The translations under genes were made by a program, and so were the position numbers. The notes under the pieces were generated by a model, which worked only from the letters and a program-made list of their open reading frames with translations, ran no database searches and was not told the origin of the DNA. Of a stretch of 64,000 nucleotides of DNA, positions 1 through 10,738 are shown piece by piece. The stretch's first letter is position 1, and the number at the start of each line of letters is the position of its first letter. The DNA comes from Cordylochernes scorpioides. Lineage: Eukaryota > Arthropoda > Arachnida > Pseudoscorpiones > Chernetidae. The stretch is taken from positions 91,937,042 to 92,001,041 of the forward strand of contig CP092870.1 in assembly GCA_030710605.1 (NCBI GenBank), written 5' to 3'.

Positions 1-248
1 TTTTTTATTTTATAATACATTGAACTATGAAAATTAGAAACTATTTTAGACGCGTAAAATTCTTTTTGAAATTAAACATTCTCTAGTGCCCTTACTGGCC
101 AAACCGCTGGGAGGGTTCACCACTGATGAGCCAGGCCCTTCCATTAATTTTTTTCATTGCAGTAAGGGCAGTAGAAATTGTTTTATTTCAAAAAGAATCT
201 TACGCGTCTAAAATAGTTTATAATTTTCATAACAGATGGCGCGCTATT
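1..248. mobile_element. GM-family foldback MITE
   Basis: The left arm (about 24-80) and right arm (about 182-240) are inverted repeats that share CTATTTTAGACGCG and a TTTTTGAAAT box. The right end reaches CAGATGGCGCGC. The centre holds the family block CCGCTGGGAGGGTTCACC followed by CTGATGAGCCAGG. It is non-coding. The superfamily is unknown. Confidence 0.75.
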
Positions 249-251
249 GCA

Positions 252-337
252 TTACAGTGAACCATGGCTATAATAAGCCATGGTTATAGTGAACCAAAGG
301 TTCAGTCCCATTGGGGTTCACTATAGAGAGGGGGGTT
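252..337. mobile_element. PG1 MITE fragment
   Basis: This stretch has the CTATAGTGAACC / GGTTCACTATAG blocks found in the complete PG1 copies at 9696-9862 and 46789-46957. Only one end is preserved, abutting the GM element. Positions 338-564 hold no recognisable feature. Confidence 0.5.
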
Positions 338-564
338 AAGTGTCAAATATCTCTCTCAGCGTAATATCATTCTGTCAATTGACACGGAGACACTTGTCAA
401 CGCCCGGCTTCGAGAATGTATTCAACAAAATGCAATATTCACGACAGGATATTCACACTCTGTGTTACATTTCTTCCATAAAAGTGATATGTATCAAGTA
501 GAAAACTATATTTTGTGAATATGATTGTGTATTTTGTGAATGGTTCTCCGTTTTATATGTTTTA

Positions 565-652
565 CTAGACGCCGACCCGGGCTTCGCCCCGGGATTGACC
601 CGTGTGCATATCTACCCGAGTGATATATATTTAGATAAGATTTTTTTCAAAT
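565..652 (-). mobile_element. Helitron 3' end fragment
   Basis: Read on the minus strand it ends in CTAG, preceded by a GC-rich hairpin (CCCGGG, loop CGAAG, CCCGGG-like arm), the layout of a Helitron 3' terminus. The adjoining TACCCGAGTGATATATATTT matches the complete 3' end at 55860-55919. No 5' end is present. Confidence 0.65.
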
Positions 653-691
653 AATTGTTTTTACTCAAGGGAATGTTTGTAGTCTAGTACG

Positions 692-1293
692 TTGATATAA
701 TCAATCTATCTGAATATTAGGAAAGGTCAGGTAATTTTTTTGTAGGGTGATGCTCTGAAAAAGAACGCTATACCACTTTATCACTAAACAAATTGGCGAG
801 TCAAAAATAAGCAACCTAAACAATCCATTAGCTTTGCAAGATAAGAACAGAAATAGAGAAATGCATGCAAAATTTTCAACACAAATCAAAATCTTTAATC
901 CTCATTATTTTTTTATTTTTTTTTTTTTGCTTATCCCTAGTACACGTGGTACAGGCCATGATAAGCATGGTGGGTAGTTAGCGACTGCTTTTTACTGTAA
1001 GCGCACCACATGTCTACACATGTGAAAGCAGTTCGACTTTGCACTTACAAATGTGCCAGAGCCCCGTTTGGTTACTTGCACTCGCTGGTTGGGGTTGGAC
1101 TTTTGCAAGAATCGGGGGGGCCATTGGAGCTTTTTTTTTTTTAACAGAAAAAAAGTGTCCAATGCGGGGATCGAACCCGGGACGTAGTGGTCGTATTTTG
1201 TTTCTATTACATTACATGGAATAGTTTTTTTTTTTTCTAATAAAATTTACTGACCTCTTTGTTCACTGAAACCGAAACAATTTGATGAAACTA
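692..1293. repeat. Tandem duplication, unit 1 (602 bp)
   Basis: It begins TTGATATAATCAATC and is repeated nearly identically from 1294. It contains a KS-family segment (about 930-1060, with CTAGTACACGTGGTACAGGC) and a tRNA-like 3' half on the minus strand. Differences from unit 2 are mainly homopolymer lengths plus a few substitutions. Confidence 0.85.
1150..1222 (-). pseudogene. tRNA-like 3' half in KS element, copy 1
   Basis: On the minus strand there is a clear B-box/T-arm (CCCGGGTTCGATCCCCG) followed by CATTGGA, which can pair partly with an upstream TTCCATG as an acceptor stem. D and anticodon arms are not convincing. It is either a decayed tRNA or the tRNA-derived head of a SINE. Confidence 0.4.
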
Positions 1294-1873
1294 TTGATAT
1301 AATCAATCTATCTGAATATTAGGAAAGGTCAGGTAATTTTTTTGTAGGGCGATGCTCTGAAAAAGAACGCTATACCACTTTATCACTAAACAAATTGGCG
1401 AGTCAAAATTAAGCAACCTAAACAATCCATTAGCTTTGCAAGATAAGAACAGAAATAGAGAAATGCATGCAAAATTTTCAACACAAATCAAAATCTTTAA
1501 TCCTCATTATTTTTTTTTTTTGCTTATCCCTAGTACACGTGGTACAGGCCATGATAAGCATGGTGGGTAGTTAGCGACTGCTTTTTACTGTAAGCGCACC
1601 ACATGTCTACACATGTGAAAGCAGTTCGACTTTGCACTTACAAATGTGCCAGAGCCCCGTTTGGTTACTTGCACTCGCTGGTGGGGTTGGACTTTTGCAA
1701 GAATCGGGGGGGCTATTGGAGCATTTTTTTTTTAAACAGAAAAAAGTGTCCAATGCGGGGATCGAACCCGGGTCGTAGTGGTCGTATTTTGTTTCTATTA
1801 CATTACATGGAATAGTTTTTTTTTTTTTCTAATAAAATTTACTGACCTCTTTGTTCACTGAAACCGAAACAAT
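1294..1873. repeat. Tandem duplication, unit 2
   Basis: Second copy of the block at 692-1293. Similarity ends at GAAACCGAAACAAT. It is slightly shorter because of small deletions in homopolymers and before the tRNA-like segment. Confidence 0.85.
1750..1815 (-). pseudogene. tRNA-like 3' half in KS element, copy 2
   Basis: Duplicate of the tRNA-like segment in unit 1, with the same B-box and CATTGGA end. The T-arm stem start differs by one base (GACCCGGG instead of GTCCCGGG on the minus strand). Confidence 0.4.
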
Positions 1874-2164
1874 GTGTATGTTAGACCACTCTTTGTTCAA
1901 CCTTACACATTGTTTAGGTCTCTTATTAGGTGCAAGATGTATACTTATGCTAAAATGGTAATTTGGGTAAACATAGGTAAATTCATGTTGGGCAGTATTG
2001 TTCAGCAAGCCAACACAGATATAACATTACGGTATGAAGCAAGTTGTGCTAAAACTAATATTTCCAATCAAATTATCAAAAAATAACACATACTATGTAA
2101 TATAAACACATGTATGTAAAATAAACACAATAAAATAACCAATAATTAAAAACCATAAATTTTT

Positions 2165-2833
2165 CTAACACAGTATACTTCTTAAGTAAGAATACCTTAC
2201 CATGAAGGTTGAAAACCCTACACATTGAAACATGTGAAAAATGTAGCATGTGTGGTGTATGATGGGCTTGAAGAGAAAATATTTAAAAAAGATATTTATT
2301 GAAACTTTTGTAATACCACACAAAATATGCATATTTACAGTTACAACTTGTCTAGCACCAAAAGATGGCATTTGGAATATAGAGTTATATCTACGGATAT
2401 GCAGCAAGAAGGACTTCGATAGAGGATGTAGGCCAGAGAGCAAAGAGAAAATAGGTTCTGGAGGGGACTCAATAGAAAGTAGAGAAACTCTACCTTGTTT
2501 ACAACAGAGGCCAAAGGGTTCATGTCTAAATCTCAAAGCAGAGCAAAACTGGCATACCCGAGACATGTGGCCTATATCGACAGATGAATCAGCTGTATAA
2601 TCAATATGGGTATTATACTGCAAACCTGAAAACGGCTTATGAGTCCAAAGCTGAATACGCTGAACAGGAACTTGCATAGTTTTTGCAGCTGCGACGCGGG
2701 CTTCAGAATACCTAAGACGGCGAAGCGCACGACGCGTCTCACTTTGAAGTGGTGTCTCAATAGCTATAGCATTCCTATATCTCCTGGAAGCAGCCGTATT
2801 CCTACCAATTAAAGGTCGGCTGCGGCGAGGCAT
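2165..2833 (-). pseudogene. Helitron Rep/helicase N-terminal fragment
   Basis: The 222-residue minus-strand reading frame starts MPRRSRPL. Residues about 80-163 match the N-terminal region of Helitron Rep/helicase proteins: a cysteine cluster CQFCSALRF, then FGLCCKQGRVSLL, a PPEPIFSLLSG block, and IRRYNSIFQMPSFGA. Full Helitron proteins are well over 1000 residues and carry RCR endonuclease and Pif1 helicase domains; none of that follows here. After about residue 163 (around 2345) the reading is unlike the family, so the homologous part is 2345-2833 and the rest is chance frame or intron. The Arg-rich N-terminus is also typical. I read it as a truncated relic of an autonomous Helitron that may be related to the source of the Helitron ends elsewhere in the window. 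Positions 1874-2164 have no other support. Confidence 0.75.
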
Positions 2834-2946
2834 ATTCTGAAAAAAAATATTGAGATTAATAACAAAAGCTTAAAAACCAGCAATTTATAAACAAAGCATA
2901 AAAAATACCTGTCTTTTTGAGGTAAAAATCAAAATTCCTAAATTTT

Positions 2947-3338
2947 TTCTTCAAAATAACCTTCCAGATATGTTAAAAAGATTATAAAAAACTAAAAGCA
3001 TAATATTAAAGCTAAAAAATTAATGTACAAAACCATTTATCATTAAAAAGCCTCAAAAATAGACCAACCGCAGGACACGGCAATGAAAAAGCATGCTTTT
3101 TTGAGGAAAAAAATAGAAATAAGAAAAATAAGAAATAAGAAATAAGAAAAAAGCATGCTTTTTCTTCAAAATAACCTTCCAGATATGTTAAAAAGATTAT
3201 AAAAAACTCAAAGCATAATATTAAAAAGCTAAAAAATTAATGTACAAAACCAGTTATCATTAAAAAGCCTCAAAAATAGACCAACCGCAGGACACGGCAA
3301 TGAAAAAGCATGCTTTTTTGAGGAAAAAAATAGAAATA
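2947..3338. repeat. Direct duplication in AT-rich block (period 225 bp)
   Basis: Copies at about 2947-3118 and 3172-3338 share TTCTTCAAAATAACCTTCC and the block with AGACCAACCGCAGGACACGG. They are separated by an AAGAAATA-rich spacer. The block lies upstream of the Helitron fragment and may be its 5' untranslated part or unrelated filler. 3339-3700 is AT-rich with nothing recognisable. Confidence 0.75.
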
Positions 3339-3700
3339 ATTTTCTAAAATACAAAATACAACCCCTATATGTTAAAAAAAACTATAAATAATCTAAATAT
3401 AAAATACTTAATCAAATAAATTAAAATATCTTAAATAAAATTTTGAAAAAGGACCTCAAAAAGACAAATAAATGAATCTGTTAAAGAAATCCCTCGCTTA
3501 TTTAAAATATAAATAACCTATTTTTTAGATACAACCCATATATGTAGAAAATATAATAAATAAACTGTATTTAAAAGATAAAAGCAATAATTAAAAAACT
3601 CCATAAGAAAATTTAAAAAAGGACTTCAATAAATAAATACCAAATATTTCGAATTAGAGCAGTTATTTTAAACGGCGAATTAGATCAGTTAAATCTAAAA

Positions 3701-4004
3701 ATGAAAATATATATATAAATAAATAAAAAATACAAAATATTTCAAGAGCAGTTATTAAGCTACGCTTGGCATCATAATGTTCGCATGTAAAGCTATTTCA
3801 GGCCTTACATATTTCTAACAACCTTTTTGAAATAGGTTTTTGAAACATGGAAATGAAAATATATATATAAATAAATAAAACATACAAAATATTTCAAGAG
3901 CAGTTATTAAGCTACGCTTGGCATCATAATGTTCGCATGTAAAGCTATTTCAGGCCTTACATATTTCTAACAACCTTTTTGAAATAGGTTTTTGAAACAT
4001 GGAA
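3701..4004. repeat. Direct duplication (period 152 bp)
   Basis: Two adjacent copies, 3701-3852 and 3853-4004, share AAGCTACGCTTGGCATCATA and TTTCAGGCCTTACATATTTC. They look almost identical, which suggests a recent duplication. 4005-4360 shows no gene. Confidence 0.8.
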
Positions 4005-4365
4005 ATTATAATACTTCAAATAAATAGAAATAGAGTGAACACAAATAAAACATACCAAATATTTCGAATTAGAGCAGTTATTTTAAACGGCGAAGTAGAG
4101 GAAAGTAGCGGAAAGTAAACACTTTTGAAAGTATAAATACTTTTACTCTGTTGAATTTTTTTGTATTTTATCGATAACAGCAAAGTTATGTATTTTAAAG
4201 TTAGGAAAAATATTTTGATGTTAAGCAAAACCTGCTCCATCTCGTTTTACATAAATGTTGAAAATTTGGTTGAAATTGATGCATTGTAACGAAAGTTTAT
4301 AGTGATGTACTCTTATGAAATTTGCATTTTATTAATATAGATTTACTTTATAAAACGTTCGTGGA

Positions 4366-4530
4366 CATAAAACGCATTCGTGGATGGCTTTTCTTGATTT
4401 ATCAAGAAATTGGGTTGGCCAAATATCAGGGAACAGGCTAAATCAATGATTAGTTGATTTCTGTTCCACCAGATGGCGCTCTGCCTTCTGTAAAGCATAT
4501 GTGCTCCTGGTCAGGATATGCCATTTTTAT
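4366..4530 (+). mobile_element. RZ2 element, subfamily ii, 3' part
   Basis: It starts in the 3' half of the ribozyme region (ACGCATTCGTGGATGGC), then TTCTTGATTTATCAAGAA, the CCAGATGGCGCTCTGCC hairpin and the CTCCTGGTCAGGATATGCC end. The CTGATGA half is missing, so no ribozyme is possible. Confidence 0.65.
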
Positions 4531-4666
4531 TTTTGATTTCAATACCTGATCTTTTCATCTTCTTTTTTTTTTCATTTTTACATTAATGTTTCTCTTTGAA
4601 TAAATAATTTAAAACTATCTCAGCTGATCTTATTGCGATTATAGATACATCAGATTAAAGAACTTG

Positions 4667-4735
4667 GCTCATCAATAGGGAATCCTCTAAGCGGTTTGGT
4701 CAAACTGAGAAAGTTCGCCATTGATGAGCCAATCC
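4667..4735. repeat. GM-core inverted repeat
   Basis: Two inverted copies of the block ending ATTGATGAGCCA face each other across AAGCGGTTTGGTCAAACTG. The block matches the centre of GM elements. 4740-4910 continues with KS-type sequence (CATGATTATCATGGCCTG on the plus strand). 4911-5575 shows no supportable feature. Confidence 0.5.
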
Positions 4736-5659
4736 CTCTCATCAGGAGTGCAAGTAACAAAACGGAGCATTGGCATACGAGTATTTGTAAATGCAAAATT
4801 TGAATAGTATTCAATATGTGTAGACATGTCGGACACTAATAGTAGAAGCAGTCGTCGATTATTGTATACCATGATTATCATGGCCTGTACCACATGTACT
4901 AAGAATAATAATTAAATAAATATCTTGGTTAGAGAGAGAGATAGAGGTGTTAGTCACGAAGACTTTCGTGTAATAGGTGTTTTCATTAAAGTGACAAAAA
5001 TCTATATTTTTTGGTGTAATACATATTTTAAGTACATTTTTTGAAGGCTTCATAAAACACGTCAAATGTATTACAGTACAACTTGAATAACTCGAAAACG
5101 TCTTTAATTCCAATATTTATCTTGGTCCCTAGAATTTCCTATAAATAGAATTTCCATTTCTAATTCGAATATTTGGATAATTCGAAATATTTTTGGTCCC
5201 TTGGGTTTCTAATTATACATGTTCGACTACATTAACACTATAAATCTATATTATAACAAAGAATCAAGCTTTCGTAACAATTCTTTTCTCATATTTATGC
5301 TAAGCCTGTATAAGAGTGACTTTGTTCGAAAACTTGTTTGTTTTTGTTATAACTTATTGACACTTTGTGTTTTATTTTTTCAATTCATGGTGATAAAGTG
5401 TTTTTTCTTATAAAAAATCGTACAATTCGTATATTCACTGTATATTAAATTCCTCTGATTGACACCGACCTTGTCACAGTGATATACAGTGTTTATTTTC
5501 TTACACCACCAGTGTCTGCTCCTGGCTGTCCTCCAGCTTAAACTTCAGCTTTTCTTACACGGATTGGTTTTATATAAGGTTGTCCCAAAAATTCGTGTTT
5601 TTCTTAAAACGTTTTTTTCTTATTATTACTTGACGATACTAGAAAATCAGTAATAATAA

Positions 5660-6272
5660 AATCTCCAAGTCTTCTAGATACAAATATACTGCAAAAAGAA
5701 TTAGAAAAGTCAGAAGAACTGAAAGCGGTTAGCAAAATTTACATACCCAGGCCAAGAGATCCAACAATAGTGATTAAAAATGTATGTAAATTAACCGAAA
5801 CATCGTCATTGGTACAAACGGTATGTAGAATGAATTTGGAATTGGAGGGAATGGAAAGTGAAATGAAATTTCTTTTTGCATTGAAATCTAACACACCGTA
5901 TCAAAATTTAGTTTTAAGAGTGTCTCCGAAAGTTTATCAAAAATTAAGAGAAATGAATAATGTGATATATACCGAATTCGAGAGGTGTACCGACAGGATA
6001 GAGTTTTTGTTAAACAATGTCAAAATTGCTTTGAACATAACCCGACTCATAAATTAAGGGATTGCCCCAAAGTTAGAGTTTGTAAAAACTGTGGAATACA
6101 GGGCGATCATTGCTGCACTGGAGAACTAAGATGTTTCAATTGCTTGAATCACCCTAAATATAAAAATAGCTCAACAAATCATAGGCCAAATTCTAACGTG
6201 TGCCCGCTTTATAAAATACAAACAGATCGAATAATCCAAAGAACACAATATTCTCCCATAAATGAAGAATAA
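5660..6272 (+). pseudogene. LINE ORF1 (gag-like, CCHC) C-terminal part, frameshifted
   Basis: The first frame reads on from the truncated 5' end through about 5985. A one-base shift near 5985 moves the reading to another frame, which holds the cysteine clusters CQNCFEHNPTHKLRDC and CKNCGIQGDHC, and then CFNCLNHPKY. These are the zinc knuckles of I/R1-type ORF1 proteins, which bind the element's RNA in the cytoplasmic RNP. The normal N-terminus is missing. It stops 24 nt before the ORF2 frame opens. Confidence 0.75.
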
Positions 6273-6296
6273 AAACACCCAGTTTAAATTATTTCA

Positions 6297-9200
6297 TTGG
6301 GAAAAGGAATTAAATGTTTACAACAAAATTTAAGAAAAAGTTTCATGGCATTGAATGAGCTTCAAGCTGCAATAAAAGACAACCCACCAGATATCATCCT
6401 AATACAGGAACCCTATATAATTTATAGAGATGTAATTTTCGATTTAGAATCTCAAATAGTGCATTCAACGACAGATGAACAAATATACACTGCAACGATC
6501 TTTATGAATAAGTGTTTAAAAGTGTTTTGTACAACCACCTCTATAAATTCAGCGGAATCAAATACTGTTATTGCAAACTTTTATATAGATCCACATAGAT
6601 TTAATGACACTCATCGAAAATTTATCAAGGAGCTTCTGGATACCTACAATCAACAACCTATTATACTATGTGGTGACTTCAATTCTAGACACCCAGTCTG
6701 GTTTGATCCGACGACAAACTCCAATGGTTTCAAATTCCACTCCATCATAGATGAACATAGCCTATTTATTCATAATCTTAAGATACCCACCTGCCGAAAT
6801 TCAAGCATTATAGATCTTACCATTTCAAACAAAAAATCAATAAGTTTTGTACAAAACTGTAAGACGACTATATTGACACACATTTCAGATCACGTTTCAA
6901 TAACCTTTGACATTTATAATAATTTTAACAGGCAAAGGACAGTTCAAAACTCAACATGGAAATTTATAGAAAAAGATGTTGATTGGAAATCATTTACCGA
7001 AAAAAAATCAATACAAGATGTAGATAATATTATCGCCAAGATAAACCACGCGTCAAACATCAAAGATATTGACAACATTGTAAAGACTCTCCCACAAATA
7101 ATTAAAGAGGCAGCTTATCTGTCACTAAATGTCAAGACAAGAAGTGGAAATCATAAAACAAATACATACTGGTGGGATGGGAAGCTGGAGAATATGAAAA
7201 ACGATTTCCACTATATTAGAAATTTGTATTATCGGCATGGAGCGGTCTATGAAAAGACCTATAAATCAATGAGAAATAAATATTTAAATAAAATTAAAAA
7301 GGCAAAAAGAGCGAGTTGGAGAAATTTTATAGAAGAAAGTCATTCAACTAACGCATTTGGCAATGCTTATAGGATTTACAAGTCATTGAGATCGAAAAAT
7401 AGAAATTTAGGATTACCTCTAATAGATAATTTACCAGATCATTTAAAGATCGACAAAATAAAAAGTTTAATGAACGATCTATTTCAGGATGATATTGGAG
7501 GTTTAGATGAAGATGATCATATTTTGATTAGAAATTATACGCCAAAATATAAAAATAGTGTTTATATTGAATCTAAGGAAATAGAGGAAACAATTTTAAA
7601 AACTAATATTAAAAAAGCACCGGGCCCTGATTACATTAGTAAAATATGATCAGACAAGCTAAAATAAAAATAATCCCAATTCGGCATCAATTATTCAATA
7701 AATGTATAGAAATGGGATACTATTCGGATGAATGGAAAAAAATCATTCTTAAAAATAATTCCAAAACCAGGCAAAACTAATTATGAAGTAAATAAAAGTT
7801 TTAGACCTATATCATTGACATCTAATCTCTCTAAAACATTTGAGAATATAATAAAAAATAAATTAAGTAACTATTATTTAGAAAATAATCTAATGAGCTC
7901 AAGGCAGCCTGGCTTTATGAAATCTAGATCAACTATTACTGGAATGGAAAAAAATTATAGAAACTATATTGAAACATAAACAAAAAGAATTGACTTCCTT
8001 GATAGCTATAGATATAGCTGGTGCATTCGACAATGCATGGTGGCCTGCGATTATAAAACGAATGGATAATGATAATGTTCCCTCAGATTTAATACGGATC
8101 ATAAAATCTTATTTGAATAAAGAAAGGGAGGTGAAATTTACATACGAATCAGAAACTTTTTATAAGAAACTAACTAAAGGATGTCCACAGGGTGGACCTT
8201 TATCACCACTTCTATGGAATATTTTGCTAAATGATTTGTTGATAAATTTTGAATCAATTAATGCAGATATTATATGTTATGCAGACGACGTTACAATAAT
8301 TTGCTGGAATAAGACTATTGAAGGACTAAAAACCGCAAGTGAATACATCTTAAATTATTTGATCCAATGGTGTAATAGAAATAAATTAACGATCAGTACA
8401 GAGAAAACTAATTTGCTATACCTGCATAACAGAGAAAAAATACCTATTAAGGTTAATAACAATATAATTAGGCCGGTCAAGCAAGTAAAAATTCTGGGAA
8501 TGAAATTTTCAAATCACAAATGGAAAAATAAAGTTAACTTTACTCCACATGTAAATGATATTCTGTGTAAGGCAGGGCGTATGAAAAATTTATTATGTTC
8601 ACTAAGCGGCAATATGTGGGGTTTAGATACTCAAAAGAGGTTAACTTTATATAAAACAATAATAAGGCCTGTACTTACATACGGATCAGAAATTTGGCTT
8701 AAATATTTAAACAATCGTTCTAAACAAAAACTGAATTCCATGCACTACCAGATCATTTTATGGGCAGTTAGAGCATATAAAACCACTTCATCAAACTGTG
8801 TGCATAGTTTGGCAAAAATTCCACTCCTAACAGACTATATAGAATCTAGAATAATCAAATATGATCTAGCTCATCTGTCCACTGAAGATCTAATTACTTT
8901 CGAACCCCATGCTCCAAGTATAGTCAAATCATTCTTACACGCAAAAATGAAGGAAAATTTTGATAATGCTAATGAAATTTTCAGAAGCTTTTTCGTGTCT
9001 GGAATCCCAAGATTTTTCCGTCCAAATTTTTATAATATCCAATTCATTACAGATCATGATAATTTCGGGAAATTTTTGGCAACTATCGGCGCGGTGAAGG
9101 AACCAGGATGCTTCTGCGGAGGTGAAATTCAGGACTCGAAACATCTACTTATGAATTGCCCAATTTTCCGGGTTTATAGGGAAAACAAATTTGGTCGTAT

Positions 9201-9312
9201 TGGACAGCTTGATGAATTTGTAGACAATAAAGAGAGGTGTAAAAATTTTGATCAATTTTGCAAATTTATTTACAACTTTCTTTTAAATTGGAAAAGGGAG
9301 AGGGAAACTTAG
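6297..9312 (+). pseudogene. LINE ORF2: APE endonuclease plus reverse transcriptase, broken
   Basis: Segment 6297-7649 is an AP-type endonuclease with QQN (residue 11), QEP (38), GDFNSRHP (126-133) and SDH (197-199), the catalytic set for target nicking. Its reading runs into the RT palm (KKAPGPD) and hits a stop at 7647. Several stops and shifts lie between 7650 and 7728; the segment to about 7950 holds FRPISLT. A further shift leads to 7969-9312 with RT motif A (AIDIAGAF), motif B (KGCPQGGPLSP), catalytic YADD (residues 104-107 of that segment) and a C-terminal zinc knuckle CFCGGEIQDSKHLLMNC. All catalytic residues remain but the frame is broken. No methionine codon opens the frame at 6297; the opening codon there is TTG. 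Confidence 0.85.
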
Positions 9313-9695
9313 AAGGAAAAGAATTGCGATGCTTGCTTTATGTGTTTTGCTTTGTTGTTTGTTTTTCTCTTCGGACAATTTTCTTTGGTTAATTATGTAA
9401 AATAATGAATTGAACAGGATTGTATATAGCCGATTTGTTGTGATGTAAAGAGAGGTATCGACGCAAATATCCCTGAGTTTGGGATATCGCGTTTCATGAT
9501 GTTAATATAATAAAATTACTTGACGAATAATATTATTACGAGCGAATACATAATAATACATAATACAATTACTTTATACATAATACAAAGACATTATACA
9601 TAACGCGCCGCGCGGCGAATAATATTATGATGTATAATATTGGTATTTCAATTTTTTCCAAATGTTTACAAACTTTTGGGACAACCTTGTAACTA

Positions 9696-9862
9696 CAGTA
9701 AAAATCCTCTATAGCAAACTCCAATGGGAGTGAAGCTTTGGTTCACTATAGCCATGGTTCATTATAGCCATAGTTCACTGTATTATAAAATGGGGATTAT
9801 TTCAGGTTGGTTATAAGGGAAAGTTCGCTATATCCTTGGTTAGTTTTAACAAGGTTTTACTG
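9696..9862. mobile_element. PG1 pogo-like MITE, complete
   Basis: It begins CAGTAAAAATCCTCTATAG and ends in GGTTTTACTG, flanked by TA at both ends. The inside repeats GGTTCACTATAGCC-type blocks in both orientations. It is 167 bp and non-coding. 9863-10374 is AT-rich with nothing recognisable. Confidence 0.75.
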
Positions 9863-10374
9863 TAGAAATTTTTAAAAAATGTTTAACTATCACTCTCTAC
9901 ATCAAGATAAAACTATATTTATAAAAAAGAGAGCCAATATATGTACGAATTTATTTTTCGTTACAAGATATTTGTTTCTTTTTTTATAAAGAAAATACCA
10001 AAAAATACAGAAGATAGAGTTTAAGGCTTAGATAACAGAGAGAAAAATATAAAAAAGAAGAATTTCGCCAGAATTATTGATGCATCGAAATTCTGTCAAA
10101 ATTTGATAATTGTATTTGAAAACATGACAAAAGTAGTGATTCTCTCTCCTTTTAAATTCCTACAAAACCTTTTGTCTTTTTCTCATTGTTAAATTATTGT
10201 TATTTAGAGAAAAATAATTCAATCCGTATCATTACTTCTTTTATCAATGGGAAGTAAGCATTTGACTCTGTAAATACAACTTATATCTTTATTTTAAATT
10301 TTAAAAATATTCAAAAATTTTGATATATATGTCATAATATATGCTCTTCCAGGATTAATAAAACAAACCTACAG

Positions 10375-10580
10375 TCAACGAGAGAGAAATGGGCAGCTAA
10401 AGCGAGACACTTTGGACATCACGACATTCCAAAGGGGGGGGGGGGGCAAAAGGGACCCGCCCGTCAACACCTGGGGACAGATAGTCGGGGGGTGACCACA
10501 CAAGCAGTCGTTCAGCGGACAGCCCGCTCGCTCTCTCTCTCTCTCGGCTGGCTGCCTGGGTTATTGCTCTACCAACTCGT
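10375..10580. repeat. GC-rich dispersed repeat, copy 1
   Basis: It contains ACATCACGACATTCCAA, a 13-G run (about 10434-10446) and CCCGTCAACACC. A related block lies inverted at 29205-29420. Nature unknown; the GC content stands out from the surroundings. Confidence 0.5.
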
Positions 10581-10738
10581 CGTGGATTATTTCTCTCCTC
10601 ACCACATTATTACCACTATATTGCCACATATATATATATAATACATATTTTCCAATAATATTTTACCAAACGACTGCACTTTGTAAGAAAACTTCCAAAA
10701 GGCAATTATTTTTATAAATATTCTAACATGGATGAAAA

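Larger units (their letters stand above)
5637..9514 (+). mobile_element. R1-like non-LTR retrotransposon, 5' truncated
   Basis: The element is bounded by a 12-bp direct repeat ATTACTTGACGA at 5625-5636 and 9515-9526, consistent with target-primed insertion. It holds the end of ORF1, a complete but broken ORF2 and a 3' UTR ending in TAATATAATAAA. It is dead: ORF1 has one frameshift and ORF2 at least two. The motif A neighbourhood IDIAGAFDNAWWP and the lack of an RNase H domain point to the R1 clade (family inference). A related truncated copy lies at 17238-18531. Confidence 0.85.
5576..9688. mobile_element. Mariner-like element split by a LINE
   Basis: Terminal inverted repeats GGTTGTCCCAAAAATTCGTG at the left and its imperfect complement at 9667-9687 resemble mariner ends. 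Only 5576-5636 and 9515-9688 belong to it; the middle is a LINE insertion. No transposase is left. The expected TA duplication is present at the left but not clear at the right. Confidence 0.6.

Noticed and set aside
104..130. GM core GGCGAAACCG...CTGATGAGCC as a circularly permuted hammerhead
   Set aside because: GAAA and CTGATGA are present with a GGC/GCC stem II, but the 19 bases between them cannot form stems I and III with a usable cleavage site, and the first copy even lacks GAAA.
2250..2600. 116-residue plus-strand frame
   Set aside because: Antisense of the Helitron Rep/helicase fragment.
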